The notes under the pieces: model-generated
Databases searched by the model: none
Seen by the model: only the letters and a program-made list of their open reading frames with translations
What the model was told of the DNA's origin: nothing
Position numbers and translations under genes: made by a program
Shown: positions 1 to 8,741 of the stretch, one piece after another
Layout: each line of letters starts with the position of its first letter
Numbering within the stretch: the first letter of the stretch is position 1
Assembly (NCBI GenBank): GCA_039029535.1
Contig: JBCCFW010000115.1
Span: 1-23,724, forward strand
Direction of reading: 5' to 3'
DNA: 23,724 nt
Source: JBCCFW01 sp039029535
Lineage (GTDB): Bacteria > Acidobacteriota > JBCCFW01

Positions 1-811
1 GGCTGGACGAGGTCGCGGTCCAGGAGCCGCTCTCGGTGAACCCGACGGCTTCCTGGGTGCCGATCAGGTTCATCCTCAGGCCGGTCACCTCGCTCCTCGC
101 GTAGGTCTCGTTGGTCTGGTCGATCGCCAGCTGCGCCAGCCCGGGAATGTCCCCGTGAGCGGCCTGAGCCTCCGGCGTGTACGCCACCAGCACGTTCACC
201 ACGCAGGTGTGCCCCGACTTCTCGGTCGACCGCTCGTCGTCTCTCGTCGCCTCCTCGGACCCGCTCTCCTCATCGTCATCCACGGTCGCTCGCTCGTCGG
301 AACGTGCCGTGGAGCTCCCTCGAAAGGCCCTCAGGTCGACACGCCGGATCACGTGAACCCCGCCGCCGAGCGGACCGATGGCATGCACCTGCCACTCCCC
401 GTCTCGGAACAGCCGCACCGTGCCGTTGATGCGATCTTCTCGAGCGACCAGGATCACTTCCTCTCCCTCATCGAGCTCACCGTACCAACTCAGGTCACGC
501 CCACCTCGTCGCTCCAGCCGCGCGCGCTGCACGACGTGCTCCACTCCCGGAAAGAGGTTCAGGCGCAGGCTCGTGGTCCGACTCAAGTCCAACGTGCTCC
601 TCGCGACGCGGATCTCGGCGGTCGAGTCGAGCGCTCGTTGCCGACTCACGAAGTCCTGCTGCCTCGCAGTCAACGAGCTCAGGATGACGTCCTCGGAGAA
701 GAGGCTCGGTGGGGCCGGCTCCGGATCGGCCAGGGCACGAGCTCCCTGCCAGGAACAAACGAGGACGAGTCCCCCCACGAGGACGCCTGCGAATTTCAAA
801 GATCTCGACAT
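1..811 (-). CDS. Secreted reprolysin-like zinc metalloprotease, N-terminal part (cut by window edge)
   Basis: The frame is open from an ATG at 811 to the left edge, giving 270 residues; the C-terminus lies outside the window. AGGGAG sits 8 nt before the ATG. Residues 1-28 are a Sec signal peptide with a GVLVGGLVLV core and cleavage after ARALA. Residues 30-170 look like a propeptide, and 171-199 are a strongly acidic linker (DDDEESGSEE). From residue 203 the sequence reads CVVNVLVAYTPEAQ, then AIDQTNETYARSEV and GTQEAVGFTESGSW. That is the usual start of the M12B-like (reprolysin/metzincin) domain of bacterial secreted proteases. The zinc motif HExxHxxGxxH should lie beyond base 1, so catalytic competence cannot be judged. 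The role as an extracellular protease is inferred from the family. The gene follows the terminator at 930-969 and is probably transcribed separately. Confidence 0.82.
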   Translation of the reverse strand, partial: MSRSLKFAGVLVGGLVLVCSWQGARALADPEPAPPSLFSEDVILSSLTARQQDFVSRQRALDSTAEIRVARSTLDLSRTTSLRLNLFPGVEHVVQRARLERRGGRDLSWYGELDEGEEVILVAREDRINGTVRLFRDGEWQVHAIGPLGGGVHVIRRVDLRAFRGSSTARSDERATVDDDEESGSEEATRDDERSTEKSGHTCVVNVLVAYTPEAQAAHGDIPGLAQLAIDQTNETYARSEVTGLRMNLIGTQEAVGFTESGSWTATSSS

Positions 812-929
812 GCTCAGTTCTCCCTACCTGTCGGCGATGCCCTCGACTCGGTCGACCGGACACCACGCACTGTCTTCCCCTCCACTTCCCCTCACTCGCC
901 AGACGAACCGGTCTCACGAGAAACCTGGG

Positions 930-969
930 AAAAAAGGAACCGACGACCCGAGCACGAAGGCCGCCGGTT
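930..969 (-). terminator. Intrinsic terminator after the DUF1553-like lipoprotein gene
   Basis: On the minus strand the arms AACCGGCG and CGTCGGTT (plus-strand 969-962 and 945-938) form an 8-bp stem with one G-U pair and a 16-nt loop. After two C residues comes a run of six T (plus-strand A tract 930-935). It lies 28 bases past the stop codon of the gene ending at 997, where a terminator is expected. Confidence 0.62.
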
Positions 970-996
970 GACCAGTGTCGACCGAAGAGCACCCTC

Positions 997-3900
997 TCAG
1001 TGCCCCTCCGAGCCGGCCGTGCGACTCTCGCGGCGGGCCGCCGCCTCGGCGCTCGCCGCGTCCGGGAAGGCACCTGACGTCCCCGCCGGGTTCTCCCTCA
1101 CGGCGCGGCGGAGACGCTCGGCCTCCTCTCGCGGGTCCGTCGGCGTGGGTCGGTGACGGAGCCGCTCGCGGGCCGCGAGCAAGACGTCGACGGGGCTCTC
1201 CCCGCGGGTGATCGTGAACCCGGCCTCGGCCGTGCCCAGGACCTCCCAGCGCACCGACCGACCGGCTCGCAGCCGACCCCGCTCGGCGTCGACCTCCGAC
1301 GCGCGACGGAGACGCTCGGTCGCCGTCGTCACGAGCTGCGGCCAGCGGGAGCCGGGCTCGCGACGCGCCTCGGCCGCGCTCTCCCGCACGAGGAGGTCGA
1401 GCTCGCGGAGGAGGGCCTCGTCCTGCGAGCGCGAGCGGCTGTCCTGAGGTCGAGAGGCCTGGAGCTCGAAGCGACGCAGCGGCGCCTCCGCGACGAAGCG
1501 CGAGCGCTCGGTGAGCTCGAGCACGAGACCGGCCGACAGGACCTCTCCCGCTCGCAGCGCCCGACGTCGTCCGACGCCCCGCTCCTCCACCACCATCACG
1601 CTGACGGCCTCGGTGACCACCGCTCCCTCCGCCACCGCGACGAGATGTCCTTCGCGACCGTCGACCGGTGGATCCTGCGCACACGGCGAAGCCCCTCGGC
1701 AGGTGGGATCGCGACGCGGTCGGAAGCTCACGCAGTCGCTCGACGGACGCGTCCCCTCGGGACAGGTCCGCTCCAGGGGCACGAAGCCGCAGAGCCCGTC
1801 GGGACAGAGCCCCGCCAACGCCCGGCGCTCGAGCTTGGTGTCCGGGTCGTCGGAGCCACCACCCGGAGCTCCGGGCGTTTCGTCGTCGTCCGGCTCGGTC
1901 ACGTCGGTGTAGAGCACGAGCGCGTGCTCCTGGCACTGAGCGTGATAGCCGAGCTGAGCCAGTTGCTGCCGGTAGATTGGGCAGAGGTCTTCGTAGGTAC
2001 ACGGCGGGTCGTCGCAGTACGCGTCGAGCGACGGCACCGGTGTCTCGGACTCCGGCGGCTGCACGCCCGCCAGCAGGAACTGGGGAGAGCTGAGCAAGAC
2101 ACCGGCGTAGGCACGGAGGAGCTCTTCGAGATCCATCCAACCACCGCTCACCTGATGCGCGCCGGTGTCCAGCGAGTGCCCTTCGCCGAGGACCTCGACC
2201 ACCAGCGTCTCCAGCGCCGCGGCCTCTGCCTCGACGTCCGCGTCGAAGGCGTCGTGCAAGCGCCAGTCACCGAGAATGCGGACCTTCGTGCGCTGGAGGA
2301 CCTCGCCGATCGTCGAGGTCGGGAGCCCCTGCCAGGGATCGAGGAAGCCCGCCTGTTGAGCGCAGTCCTCGAGCCAGTCATCACCGGTGTAGTTCGGCGC
2401 GTGCCCCACCGCGTCCTGCCAGGCGAGGAAGGACTGGAAGTCGACGCCGCTGCTCCCGGGCACGCGCTCGGCGAGGTAGCCGCCGGTCGCCGTGATGAAG
2501 TCCGTGCTGGGATAGCTCCAGTTCGGATAGCGGTCGTACTCGGGCCATTCCAGGGCCGAAGAGGCCTGCGACACGAGGTTGGGCACCGAGTGCCGGTGCA
2601 CGAGGTCGCCTTGACCGTTGTTCTGGATCGCCGGCGAGTCCGGGTCGATGCCGGCCGCGAGAAGCTCCGCATCCGTGTCCCGCGGATCCCGCTCGACCCA
2701 GGGGTCGAAGACCATGGGGATCTCGTACGCCGAGTCACCGCCGCCGTGAGCCGGCGCGGCGCGGTTGTAGAAGTTCGAGCCCATCATCGCCCGCTGGAGC
2801 GACTGCAGCGAGTAGCCCGAGTTGATGAAGTGCTCGGTGTAGAACGTCAGCCAGAAACGCTGGGCGCTGTTGCGCGGGTAGTGATGCGCGATGGTGAGCC
2901 GCGCGCCGAAGAGCTGCTCCCAGATGTCGTTCACGATCTTGGCCGCGACGAGATACGCCGCCGCCTGCTTGCCGGGCAGGCTCGCCAGCGCGTTGCCGAA
3001 GTCGTCCTGAGCCCCCTGGCCGTGCTCGACGAAGAGCGTCGACGGCGGTGGGCTGGCGTGGAGCTGCTGAAAGCCGACCCGCAGGGCATCTTCCAGGTCG
3101 TAGACGGTCAAGCGGTTGCCCGTGACCTCGGCGATCTCCGCCGGCACCTCACCGTCGGGAAGCGACAGCGGCGTCTCGAAGCCCTCGAACAGGTCATCGA
3201 TGTCGGCACCGTTGTAGGTGAGCCGCGTGACGCAGTCCAAGGTCATGCCGCCACCGGAGCCGTTCCAGGGGCGACGACCGACCGGCGCCCCGCCGGACGT
3301 GTCGCGACGCACGTCCGTGCGGAACACCGCCAGCAACTCGTCTCCGTAGGCGGACAGTGCCGTGTCCTCGAGCAGCATAGCGATGGGGTCGAAGCGGTCC
3401 CAGCCGTCGGCGTCGTCGATGCCGTCGTTGTCGGTCGTGGACCAGGTCGTGTAGTGACAGTTCATGCAGTCGACCTGACGGTCGAAGTAGGTGCGCGCGA
3501 ACTCGTCCGCCATCCGCTGACGGCGATCGGTCTCGTCCCCCACCCCCGCCTGCATGAGCAGCGGGTAGAGATGCGCCCGGTAGAGCGGAGTGAGGTCCTG
3601 CAGTCGAATGGCCGAGTGCGCCACGTCGACGACGTTGAAGGACTCAGGCAACGGCCAATCGGAGTCGCCAGCCCCATGCGAGCGGAGCGCGTCCGCCAGG
3701 TCCGAAGAGCCAGCGAGATCGGCCGAGCTCGGCACCTCGTAGCACTCCTCCGGGTGCTCGCGGTCACCGGTGCGTTGGAGACGCAGGTCCTCGAAGAGCA
3801 CGTCGGTCCAGTAAGGCACGTACTCCGGCTGGACCTGGAGGAGCTCGAGCGTCGCGTCGCGACCGAAGAGCACGGACACGTCGGTGAGGAGCTCGACCTC

Positions 3901-4062
3901 GTCCTCGCTCTTGACCGGACGGCCGAGGAGGTCGGTGGTCGCCTGCACGACGAACGAGCGCTCGCCGTTGTCGTCCTGGGGTGCCACCTCGCAGGACGTC
4001 AGCGAGAGCAGGCCGACCAGGAGGATCGTGAGGGTGAGAGAAACTTGCCTGGGGTTGCGCAT
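997..4062 (-). CDS. Large DUF1553-like lipoprotein with a single CxxCH motif
   Basis: This 1021-residue protein starts at the ATG at 4062, because AGGAG sits 7 nt upstream. A GTG at 4077 would overlap the preceding stop and has no good site. Residues 1-24 are a lipoprotein signal ending in the lipobox LTSC (Cys24). A single CMNCH motif at residues 199-203 is of the haem-c binding type. Residues 370-435 (AKIVNDIWEQLFGARL, then FINSGYSLQSLQRAMMGSNFY) match the pattern of DUF1553, the C-terminal module of planctomycete cytochrome-associated proteins. Residues from about 690 on are different: a cysteine-rich stretch, then a segment weakly like FecR (RRRALRAGEVLSAG), then an Arg/Glu-rich tail. It lies 11 bp after the DUF1501 gene, and the two form an operon. 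Family pairing supports a cell-surface role with the DUF1501 partner; substrate and electron-transfer activity are unknown. Confidence 0.8.
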   Translation of the reverse strand: MRNPRQVSLTLTILLVGLLSLTSCEVAPQDDNGERSFVVQATTDLLGRPVKSEDEVELLTDVSVLFGRDATLELLQVQPEYVPYWTDVLFEDLRLQRTGDREHPEECYEVPSSADLAGSSDLADALRSHGAGDSDWPLPESFNVVDVAHSAIRLQDLTPLYRAHLYPLLMQAGVGDETDRRQRMADEFARTYFDRQVDCMNCHYTTWSTTDNDGIDDADGWDRFDPIAMLLEDTALSAYGDELLAVFRTDVRRDTSGGAPVGRRPWNGSGGGMTLDCVTRLTYNGADIDDLFEGFETPLSLPDGEVPAEIAEVTGNRLTVYDLEDALRVGFQQLHASPPPSTLFVEHGQGAQDDFGNALASLPGKQAAAYLVAAKIVNDIWEQLFGARLTIAHHYPRNSAQRFWLTFYTEHFINSGYSLQSLQRAMMGSNFYNRAAPAHGGGDSAYEIPMVFDPWVERDPRDTDAELLAAGIDPDSPAIQNNGQGDLVHRHSVPNLVSQASSALEWPEYDRYPNWSYPSTDFITATGGYLAERVPGSSGVDFQSFLAWQDAVGHAPNYTGDDWLEDCAQQAGFLDPWQGLPTSTIGEVLQRTKVRILGDWRLHDAFDADVEAEAAALETLVVEVLGEGHSLDTGAHQVSGGWMDLEELLRAYAGVLLSSPQFLLAGVQPPESETPVPSLDAYCDDPPCTYEDLCPIYRQQLAQLGYHAQCQEHALVLYTDVTEPDDDETPGAPGGGSDDPDTKLERRALAGLCPDGLCGFVPLERTCPEGTRPSSDCVSFRPRRDPTCRGASPCAQDPPVDGREGHLVAVAEGAVVTEAVSVMVVEERGVGRRRALRAGEVLSAGLVLELTERSRFVAEAPLRRFELQASRPQDSRSRSQDEALLRELDLLVRESAAEARREPGSRWPQLVTTATERLRRASEVDAERGRLRAGRSVRWEVLGTAEAGFTITRGESPVDVLLAARERLRHRPTPTDPREEAERLRRAVRENPAGTSGAFPDAASAEAAARRESRTAGSEGH

Positions 4063-4073
4063 GACCTGTCTCC

Positions 4074-5684
4074 TCACAGCCCGAGCAGCTGAGTGACGAG
4101 GGACTCGGAGGCCCCCTCTTCCGAACCGTTGCCGCGACAGCGGTCACTCACGTCTCCCACGCCGAAGACCTCGGGTGCGAACGGATACACGCCCGCGGCG
4201 AGCAGGGCCGCCGCCCGGAGGTCCGTCGGCGTGTAGCGGCTCGGGAACGTCTGACCGAGGTAGGTCACGTCCTGCGGCCGCGCGAGCGCGTCAGTGGTCA
4301 ACCCACCGGCGATGCCGGCCTGCGGGATGGGGCCGCCGATGAGCAGGGTCGCGTAGCCGTCGGTCTTGTGACCCCGACCGCTGTCGTTGGGACCGTCGAA
4401 CCAGTTGGTCGATCGACCGAACTCGGTGTTGATGAGGATGAGCGTGTCGTCGAGGTTGATCTTCGAGGGGTCGTTGCCGTCGACGTCGATGTTGTCGGCC
4501 AGGGCCGAGCAGGCGTTCCAGATGTTGGTCGACTGGACTCGGAAGAAGTCCTCACGCGTGGGGATGTTGCTGCCCCCGTGACTGTCGTAGCCGTGCTGCA
4601 ACCCTGGGTCGATGACGCAGACGTAGCGCGCGTCGCCGTGGTCGGGGTGCAGGAGATGACGCGCGAGATCGATGCCGGTGCGGACGTAGTTCTCCTCCAT
4701 GGTCGGCGTGCCGAGGCTCGCGCAGGTGCTCACCTCCGGCGGCACGAAGGTCTGGTCACCGAGCAGGTCGAGCAGGCTGCCCGACGAGAGCGCCGTGTCG
4801 ACGGCGGCCTCGTAGGCCTCGTGCGCGGCCGAGCGCGTGCCGCCGTCGGGAATCCCCTGCCAGCGCAGCCAGTGGCAGTACTGCGAGCGGTACCAGGCGA
4901 GGAGGTCGTCTTGCGCAGCGAGGATGTTGCTGCGCTGAAGCTGGTCCAGGAACGTGGACGAGCCGAGCTGGATGCGCACGGGTCGCGAGAACGACGGGTG
5001 CATCCCCGTGGTGACGGCCATCCGTGACGCGGTGCCGCCGCCACTGCCCTTCGACAGCACCCACGAGGCCGGGTAGAGCCGGGTCGGGTTGATGGAGAAC
5101 TCCCGGTGCGCGATGGCGGCGCCGAGCCCCGCCAGCCGCGGGTTGCCGAGACGGTTGCCGGTCAGCGCCAGGGGCACGGCGGCCTCGTGGGGGGCGAGGT
5201 CGTGCTCCATCGCCGCCAGGCAGGTGCGGCTCAAGATGGCCTCGTGCCACAGGGGCTTGGTGGCCGGGCCGAAGTTCACCGTGTTGCCGAGCTCGTCGGT
5301 GCCGAAACCCCAGGTCCGCACGTCGCCCATGGCGGGCACGGTGCCCACGCCCTGCACGGGCGGCTCGCCGTCGGGACCGGCACCGCAGTGCCAGGTCATG
5401 TCGGCTCCCTCGTCCATCCCCCGCCACAGGAGATTGTTGGCGTTGTCCTGGGCGAGCCAGAAGCTCTCCCAGGGTGACGCGCCACCCTCCAGGAAGATCT
5501 CGAGCACGCGGCGGGGCTGATAGCCCTCGGGGAGGATGCCGTCGGGGACGGCGCCCCAGGGCGTGAGCGCGCCGCTCGAGCCGCAGGCGCCCAGGGCCGT
5601 TCGAGGCAGGGCCCCGGACAGGGCGGCCAGCGCCATCCCTGAGCCGAGCTGATGAAGGAACTGACGTCGGTCGAGGCGGGTCAT
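4074..5684 (-). CDS. Tat-exported DUF1501 family protein
   Basis: The protein has 536 residues, close to the usual DUF1501 size. It begins with a twin-arginine signal (RRQFLHQLG at residues 6-14, then an Ala/Leu-rich segment ending near residue 32), so it is probably exported folded. Family features in order are EIFLEGGASPWESFW near residue 62, CVIDPGLQHGYDSHGG near 355-370, LILINTEFGRS near 415-423 and GRGHKTDGYATLLIGG near 433-448. DUF1501 proteins belong to the alkaline phosphatase/sulfatase-like superfamily, and these Asp, His and Glu residues are candidate metal ligands; no substrate is established. It is the first gene of an operon with the DUF1553-like lipoprotein 11 bp downstream, the standard planctomycete pairing. 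The ATG at 5684 has only a weak GAGAG upstream. Confidence 0.88.
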   Translation of the reverse strand: MTRLDRRQFLHQLGSGMALAALSGALPRTALGACGSSGALTPWGAVPDGILPEGYQPRRVLEIFLEGGASPWESFWLAQDNANNLLWRGMDEGADMTWHCGAGPDGEPPVQGVGTVPAMGDVRTWGFGTDELGNTVNFGPATKPLWHEAILSRTCLAAMEHDLAPHEAAVPLALTGNRLGNPRLAGLGAAIAHREFSINPTRLYPASWVLSKGSGGGTASRMAVTTGMHPSFSRPVRIQLGSSTFLDQLQRSNILAAQDDLLAWYRSQYCHWLRWQGIPDGGTRSAAHEAYEAAVDTALSSGSLLDLLGDQTFVPPEVSTCASLGTPTMEENYVRTGIDLARHLLHPDHGDARYVCVIDPGLQHGYDSHGGSNIPTREDFFRVQSTNIWNACSALADNIDVDGNDPSKINLDDTLILINTEFGRSTNWFDGPNDSGRGHKTDGYATLLIGGPIPQAGIAGGLTTDALARPQDVTYLGQTFPSRYTPTDLRAAALLAAGVYPFAPEVFGVGDVSDRCRGNGSEEGASESLVTQLLGL

Positions 5685-5757
5685 GCGGAGTCTCTCGTCA
5701 CACCCCTCCGACCCGGCTAACCCTCTCCGTCTCGCGATCTCACGAAAATGTGAGCAG

Positions 5758-5798
5758 AAAAAATCGACGCCCGCCCCTCGCCGTGGAGGAGCGGGCGT
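5758..5798 (-). terminator. Strong intrinsic terminator after the 711-residue exported protein gene
   Basis: Plus-strand 5768-5779 (CGCCCGCCCCTC) pairs with 5786-5797 (GAGGAGCGGGCG) with one mismatch, and an A-T pair extends the stem. The loop has 6 nt. On the minus strand the hairpin is followed after TCGA by six T residues (plus-strand A tract 5758-5763). It begins about 29 bases past the stop codon at 5827, and separates the upstream operon from the DUF1501 operon. Confidence 0.85.
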
Positions 5799-5826
5799 TC
5801 AGGGGGCCCGATGCCGTCAGTCGGTC

Positions 5827-7962
5827 TCAGGGCCCGCAGGTCAGGTCCGTGACCGCGCCGGAGCCCGCCAGCTCGACCTCGACCCGCACGACCAGGTCGG
5901 TGTCGACCACCAGCGACTGCCAGTCGTTGTCCAGGGTCACCGGCACGGCGTAGGCGGTCATCGCACCCGACGCCTCGAAGACCCGGACCTCGCTCCCCTC
6001 TTCGTCGAAGTCGAGCAGGCCGATGCTCTCCACCCGCGAGGGCTCCGTGAAGTCGAAGACCATCAGGCCGCCGTCCTGATCGTCGTCGGGGCTGCACTCG
6101 CTGCCCTCGTCGAGGATGAGCACCTTGCCACGACCGAGAGCGTTGCCCGGCCCAATGCCGGGGGTCGCCAGGTCCTCGTCATCGCAGGTCGGGCTCTCGG
6201 AGTCGAAGGCGACGATCGGTCCCGAGCCCGACACCTCCAGGCCGACGAGCTGGTTCGTGACGACCTCTGCGAGTCCGAGACTCTCGAACTCCTGACGGCG
6301 GCAGGCATTGCACTCGACCAGAGCATTGCGCGTGAAGACGTCGCCTCCCACCGCCGGCACGCAGAAGCTGGCGGTGGCGATCTCGGTGCACTCGATGACG
6401 TCGTCGTCGCGATCGGCGGTGGCCGTGACCGCGACGCTGACCTGACCGCTCTCGGGCGGGGCCAGCGTGAAGCTGCGGCACTCGATCCGGCTCTCTCCCG
6501 CCTCGAAGCCGCCGAGGACGAGGTCCACCACCTGGTCGTCGAGTCGGAGCTCGGCAACGCTGGGGTCTGCCGTGACGCAGCCGATGTTGCGGACGGTCGT
6601 GCAGGCCTCGACCATGCAACCGTCGACCGGAGTGACCGTCACGTCCTCGATGACGAGCTCGGGGAGCGGGTTGACCGCCGCTGCGGCATCACAAGCGTCC
6701 GCGTAGATGTTGAAGCGCTCGACGTTGCCGCCGTCGCAGTTGGCGAAGAGCTGCCAGTAGCACCCGGCCCAGGACTTGAACTGCAAGGTGTAGACGCCAC
6801 AGAGCGAGGGCTCGCCGATGAACGACACGTCCATGATCGTCCGCTCGCCGGGGCCGCCGGCGTCACCCAGCGAGGGACCGCCAGTGCAGTCCTCCGCGTT
6901 CCAGCAGACGAACTCCTCGGAGCCGGGGCCACCGTTCTCGTCGAAACCCACGCCGTTGTTCACGTTGAACTCGACGGGCTGACGATCCTGGTCGAGCACC
7001 CGGATGCAGCCGGACTCGACGTCGTTGAGCGGCACGTGCATCTCGGTCCCGCAGTCGGCGACGACGTACATCTCGAACACGCAGTCGGTCGAGTCGACGA
7101 GCACGTCACCCGGGTTGGGGTCGGGGAAGCCGGGGACGGTGCCCATGCACGGGAAGCCGGGTCCCGCCGCGCAGTAGCGGTTGTCGTCGAAGACCCAGAG
7201 CGCCAGCGTGCCCGTGGGCGCGGCCGCTTCCCCGGTGTTCGAGAAGGGAGCCGGAATGCAGGGGTCGACCGGGACGGCGGGCTGACACGGGTCGACGCCT
7301 CCCGCGACCACGGGCTCGGGCTCGTCGCCGAGGATCGGCTCGACGCTGATGGACGCCACGTGGAGCGACGACTCACCCGATGAGTCGACGCCGTCACCGA
7401 CGATGATCTCCAGCACGTGCGTGCCGACGGACAGCGTCGTGTCGACGCCCCGCTCCGAGAGCCGACGCCAGCCGCTCACGGCGAGCTGGTCGTCGATCGT
7501 CACGAGCCCCGTGCTGACGGTGTCACCGCAGGCCAGCGTTCGACCGTCGAGGAGGATCGCGTGATAGTCGCGGAAGCCCCGGTCGTCGGTGGTCGAGAAC
7601 TGATACTCGATCTCGAGACGCGAAGGTCGAGAAACCTCGATGACCTGTCGGAGCCGCCCTTGCGTGAGCGTGTCGACCCGACCCTCGACGTCGCGACCCG
7701 TCGACAGGGTGAGGAAGTGGCCGCCCCGTGGAGCGTCGATGCCTGGCTCCCCCATGGAGAGTCGGTGAGCTGCCGGCTGATCCGGAGCCGCGAGCAAGCC
7801 GGACTCGGTGCAGTCGATGAACTGCGGTCCGGCGCTGCTGCCTTCGAAGCTGTCGGGCGCGAGTCGGAAGAGGTTCACCGGCTGCGCGCTCGATGACGAG
7901 GCCGTCAGCAAGACGAACGAAGCGAAGCTCAAGAGGAAGGAGTTGCGTCGATCGAGACTCAT
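5827..7962 (-). CDS. Secreted multidomain beta-sandwich protein with CARDB-like module
   Basis: This 711-residue protein starts at the ATG at 7962 with AGGAGG 6 nt upstream. Residues 1-26 are a Sec signal peptide, probably cut at SSSSA/QPVN. Residues 27-200 look like a jelly-roll lectin or CBM-type domain. Residues 220-430 are cysteine-rich without a family I recognise. Residues 433-530 (PELVIEDVTVTP, ACTTVRNIGC) fit a CARDB adhesion-type Ig fold. Residues 545-711 contain FDSESPTCDDEDLATPG, GKVLILDEGS and DDDQDGGLMVFDF, resembling a C-terminal beta-sandwich repeated in marine secreted proteins. No catalytic motif is visible, so a surface or matrix binding role is an inference. Its ATG overlaps the stop of the preceding gene as ATGA, implying translational coupling. 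The gene ends at the terminator at 5758-5798. Confidence 0.8.
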   Translation of the reverse strand: MSLDRRNSFLLSFASFVLLTASSSSAQPVNLFRLAPDSFEGSSAGPQFIDCTESGLLAAPDQPAAHRLSMGEPGIDAPRGGHFLTLSTGRDVEGRVDTLTQGRLRQVIEVSRPSRLEIEYQFSTTDDRGFRDYHAILLDGRTLACGDTVSTGLVTIDDQLAVSGWRRLSERGVDTTLSVGTHVLEIIVGDGVDSSGESSLHVASISVEPILGDEPEPVVAGGVDPCQPAVPVDPCIPAPFSNTGEAAAPTGTLALWVFDDNRYCAAGPGFPCMGTVPGFPDPNPGDVLVDSTDCVFEMYVVADCGTEMHVPLNDVESGCIRVLDQDRQPVEFNVNNGVGFDENGGPGSEEFVCWNAEDCTGGPSLGDAGGPGERTIMDVSFIGEPSLCGVYTLQFKSWAGCYWQLFANCDGGNVERFNIYADACDAAAAVNPLPELVIEDVTVTPVDGCMVEACTTVRNIGCVTADPSVAELRLDDQVVDLVLGGFEAGESRIECRSFTLAPPESGQVSVAVTATADRDDDVIECTEIATASFCVPAVGGDVFTRNALVECNACRRQEFESLGLAEVVTNQLVGLEVSGSGPIVAFDSESPTCDDEDLATPGIGPGNALGRGKVLILDEGSECSPDDDQDGGLMVFDFTEPSRVESIGLLDFDEEGSEVRVFEASGAMTAYAVPVTLDNDWQSLVVDTDLVVRVEVELAGSGAVTDLTCGP

Positions 7963-8741
7963 TCCGCACCTCCTGCCGCGACGGGAAGCAGGTGCTCCCG
8001 AAGCCGGCGCGCCGCGGAGGGCGTCTCGGGCTCGTCGTTGCGCAGGACCTGCACCATCCGGGGCAGGAGGTCCTCAGGCGTCTCGCGCGCCGCGAGCTCG
8101 GGGCGCAGCTCGAGCAAGCGGGCGACGATCGCGTCACGGCTCCTCCCCTCACCCGAGCCCAGCGCCCATCGGATCTCGGTGACGCTCAAGCCGACCTCAC
8201 CGATGCGATGGCTCGTCTCGTCGTGACCGTGTCCGCGACGACCCGCGCTCGCGGCCAGCAAGCCGGGCAGCACGCGGCGCAGGCCCGATGACAGGGCATC
8301 CCGCTCGGGTCCGGTCCCCGAGAGCTGATCGACCGCCCCCATGACCGCGCGGTGAATCGCCTTCACCGCCGTCGTTCGGCTGATCTGGCCGGCAGCGATC
8401 TCGGCGCGCAAGACCGACGTCGCGGTCTCGAGAGGCGTGACGAGGTCGGTGCCCGCCCGCTCGACCCACGCGTCGCCCTCGGCGAGACGACGGACGAGGA
8501 GCTCTTCCCAGGCTCGCTGAAGAGACGCGAGCTCGACGCTGGTGTCGGACGGACGCGCCACGGGTCGACGCGGTGCACGAGAACGGCGGTCGATGTCGCT
8601 CGAAGAGGATCGACCGGCCGAGTCGGTCCGAGAGCGTCGCGAGGGCTCGTCGGGGCGCGCCGCGAGCGGAAGAGCGAGCAGCACCGACGCCAACAGGCCC
8701 CAGGCGATCGCTCGAGAATGGAAGGAGGGCAGAGAGAGCAT
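7959..8741 (-). CDS. Exported helical protein of unknown function
   Basis: I chose the ATG at 8741 (260 residues) because GGAG lies 6 nt upstream and a signal peptide follows at once (MLSLPSFHSRAIAWG, hydrophobic SVLLALPLAA, cut near residue 28-29). The frame is open up to 8954, but the extra 71 residues are Arg/Pro/Ser-rich and would bury the signal. Residues 30-65 are a basic, disordered-looking Arg/Ser linker, and 66-260 are predominantly helical with many Leu, Ala, Arg and Glu. There is a short His/Gly patch (RRGHGHDETSH). No cysteine, membrane helix or catalytic motif is seen in the mature part, and I do not recognise a family. It is the first gene of a coupled pair with the 711-residue secreted protein (ATGA overlap), suggesting that the two act together outside the cytoplasmic membrane. 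Confidence 0.72.
   Translation of the reverse strand: MLSLPSFHSRAIAWGLLASVLLALPLAARPDEPSRRSRTDSAGRSSSSDIDRRSRAPRRPVARPSDTSVELASLQRAWEELLVRRLAEGDAWVERAGTDLVTPLETATSVLRAEIAAGQISRTTAVKAIHRAVMGAVDQLSGTGPERDALSSGLRRVLPGLLAASAGRRGHGHDETSHRIGEVGLSVTEIRWALGSGEGRSRDAIVARLLELRPELAARETPEDLLPRMVQVLRNDEPETPSAARRLREHLLPVAAGGAE

Noticed and set aside
155..1156. Long plus-strand frame of 333 codons, and others overlapping it
   Set aside because: They lie opposite the metalloprotease and lipoprotein genes, are rich in Arg, Pro and Ser without domains, and have no ribosome site; they are by-products of high GC.
1153..4092. A 979-codon plus-strand frame
   Set aside because: It is the complement of the DUF1553-like lipoprotein gene. 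Its translation has no recognisable domain or signal, while the minus-strand frame has a lipobox, CxxCH and family motifs.
5739..5754. Small hairpin CTCAC-GAAAAT-GTGAG between the terminator and the DUF1501 start
   Set aside because: The stem is only 5 bp; it is too short to call as a regulatory element without comparative support.
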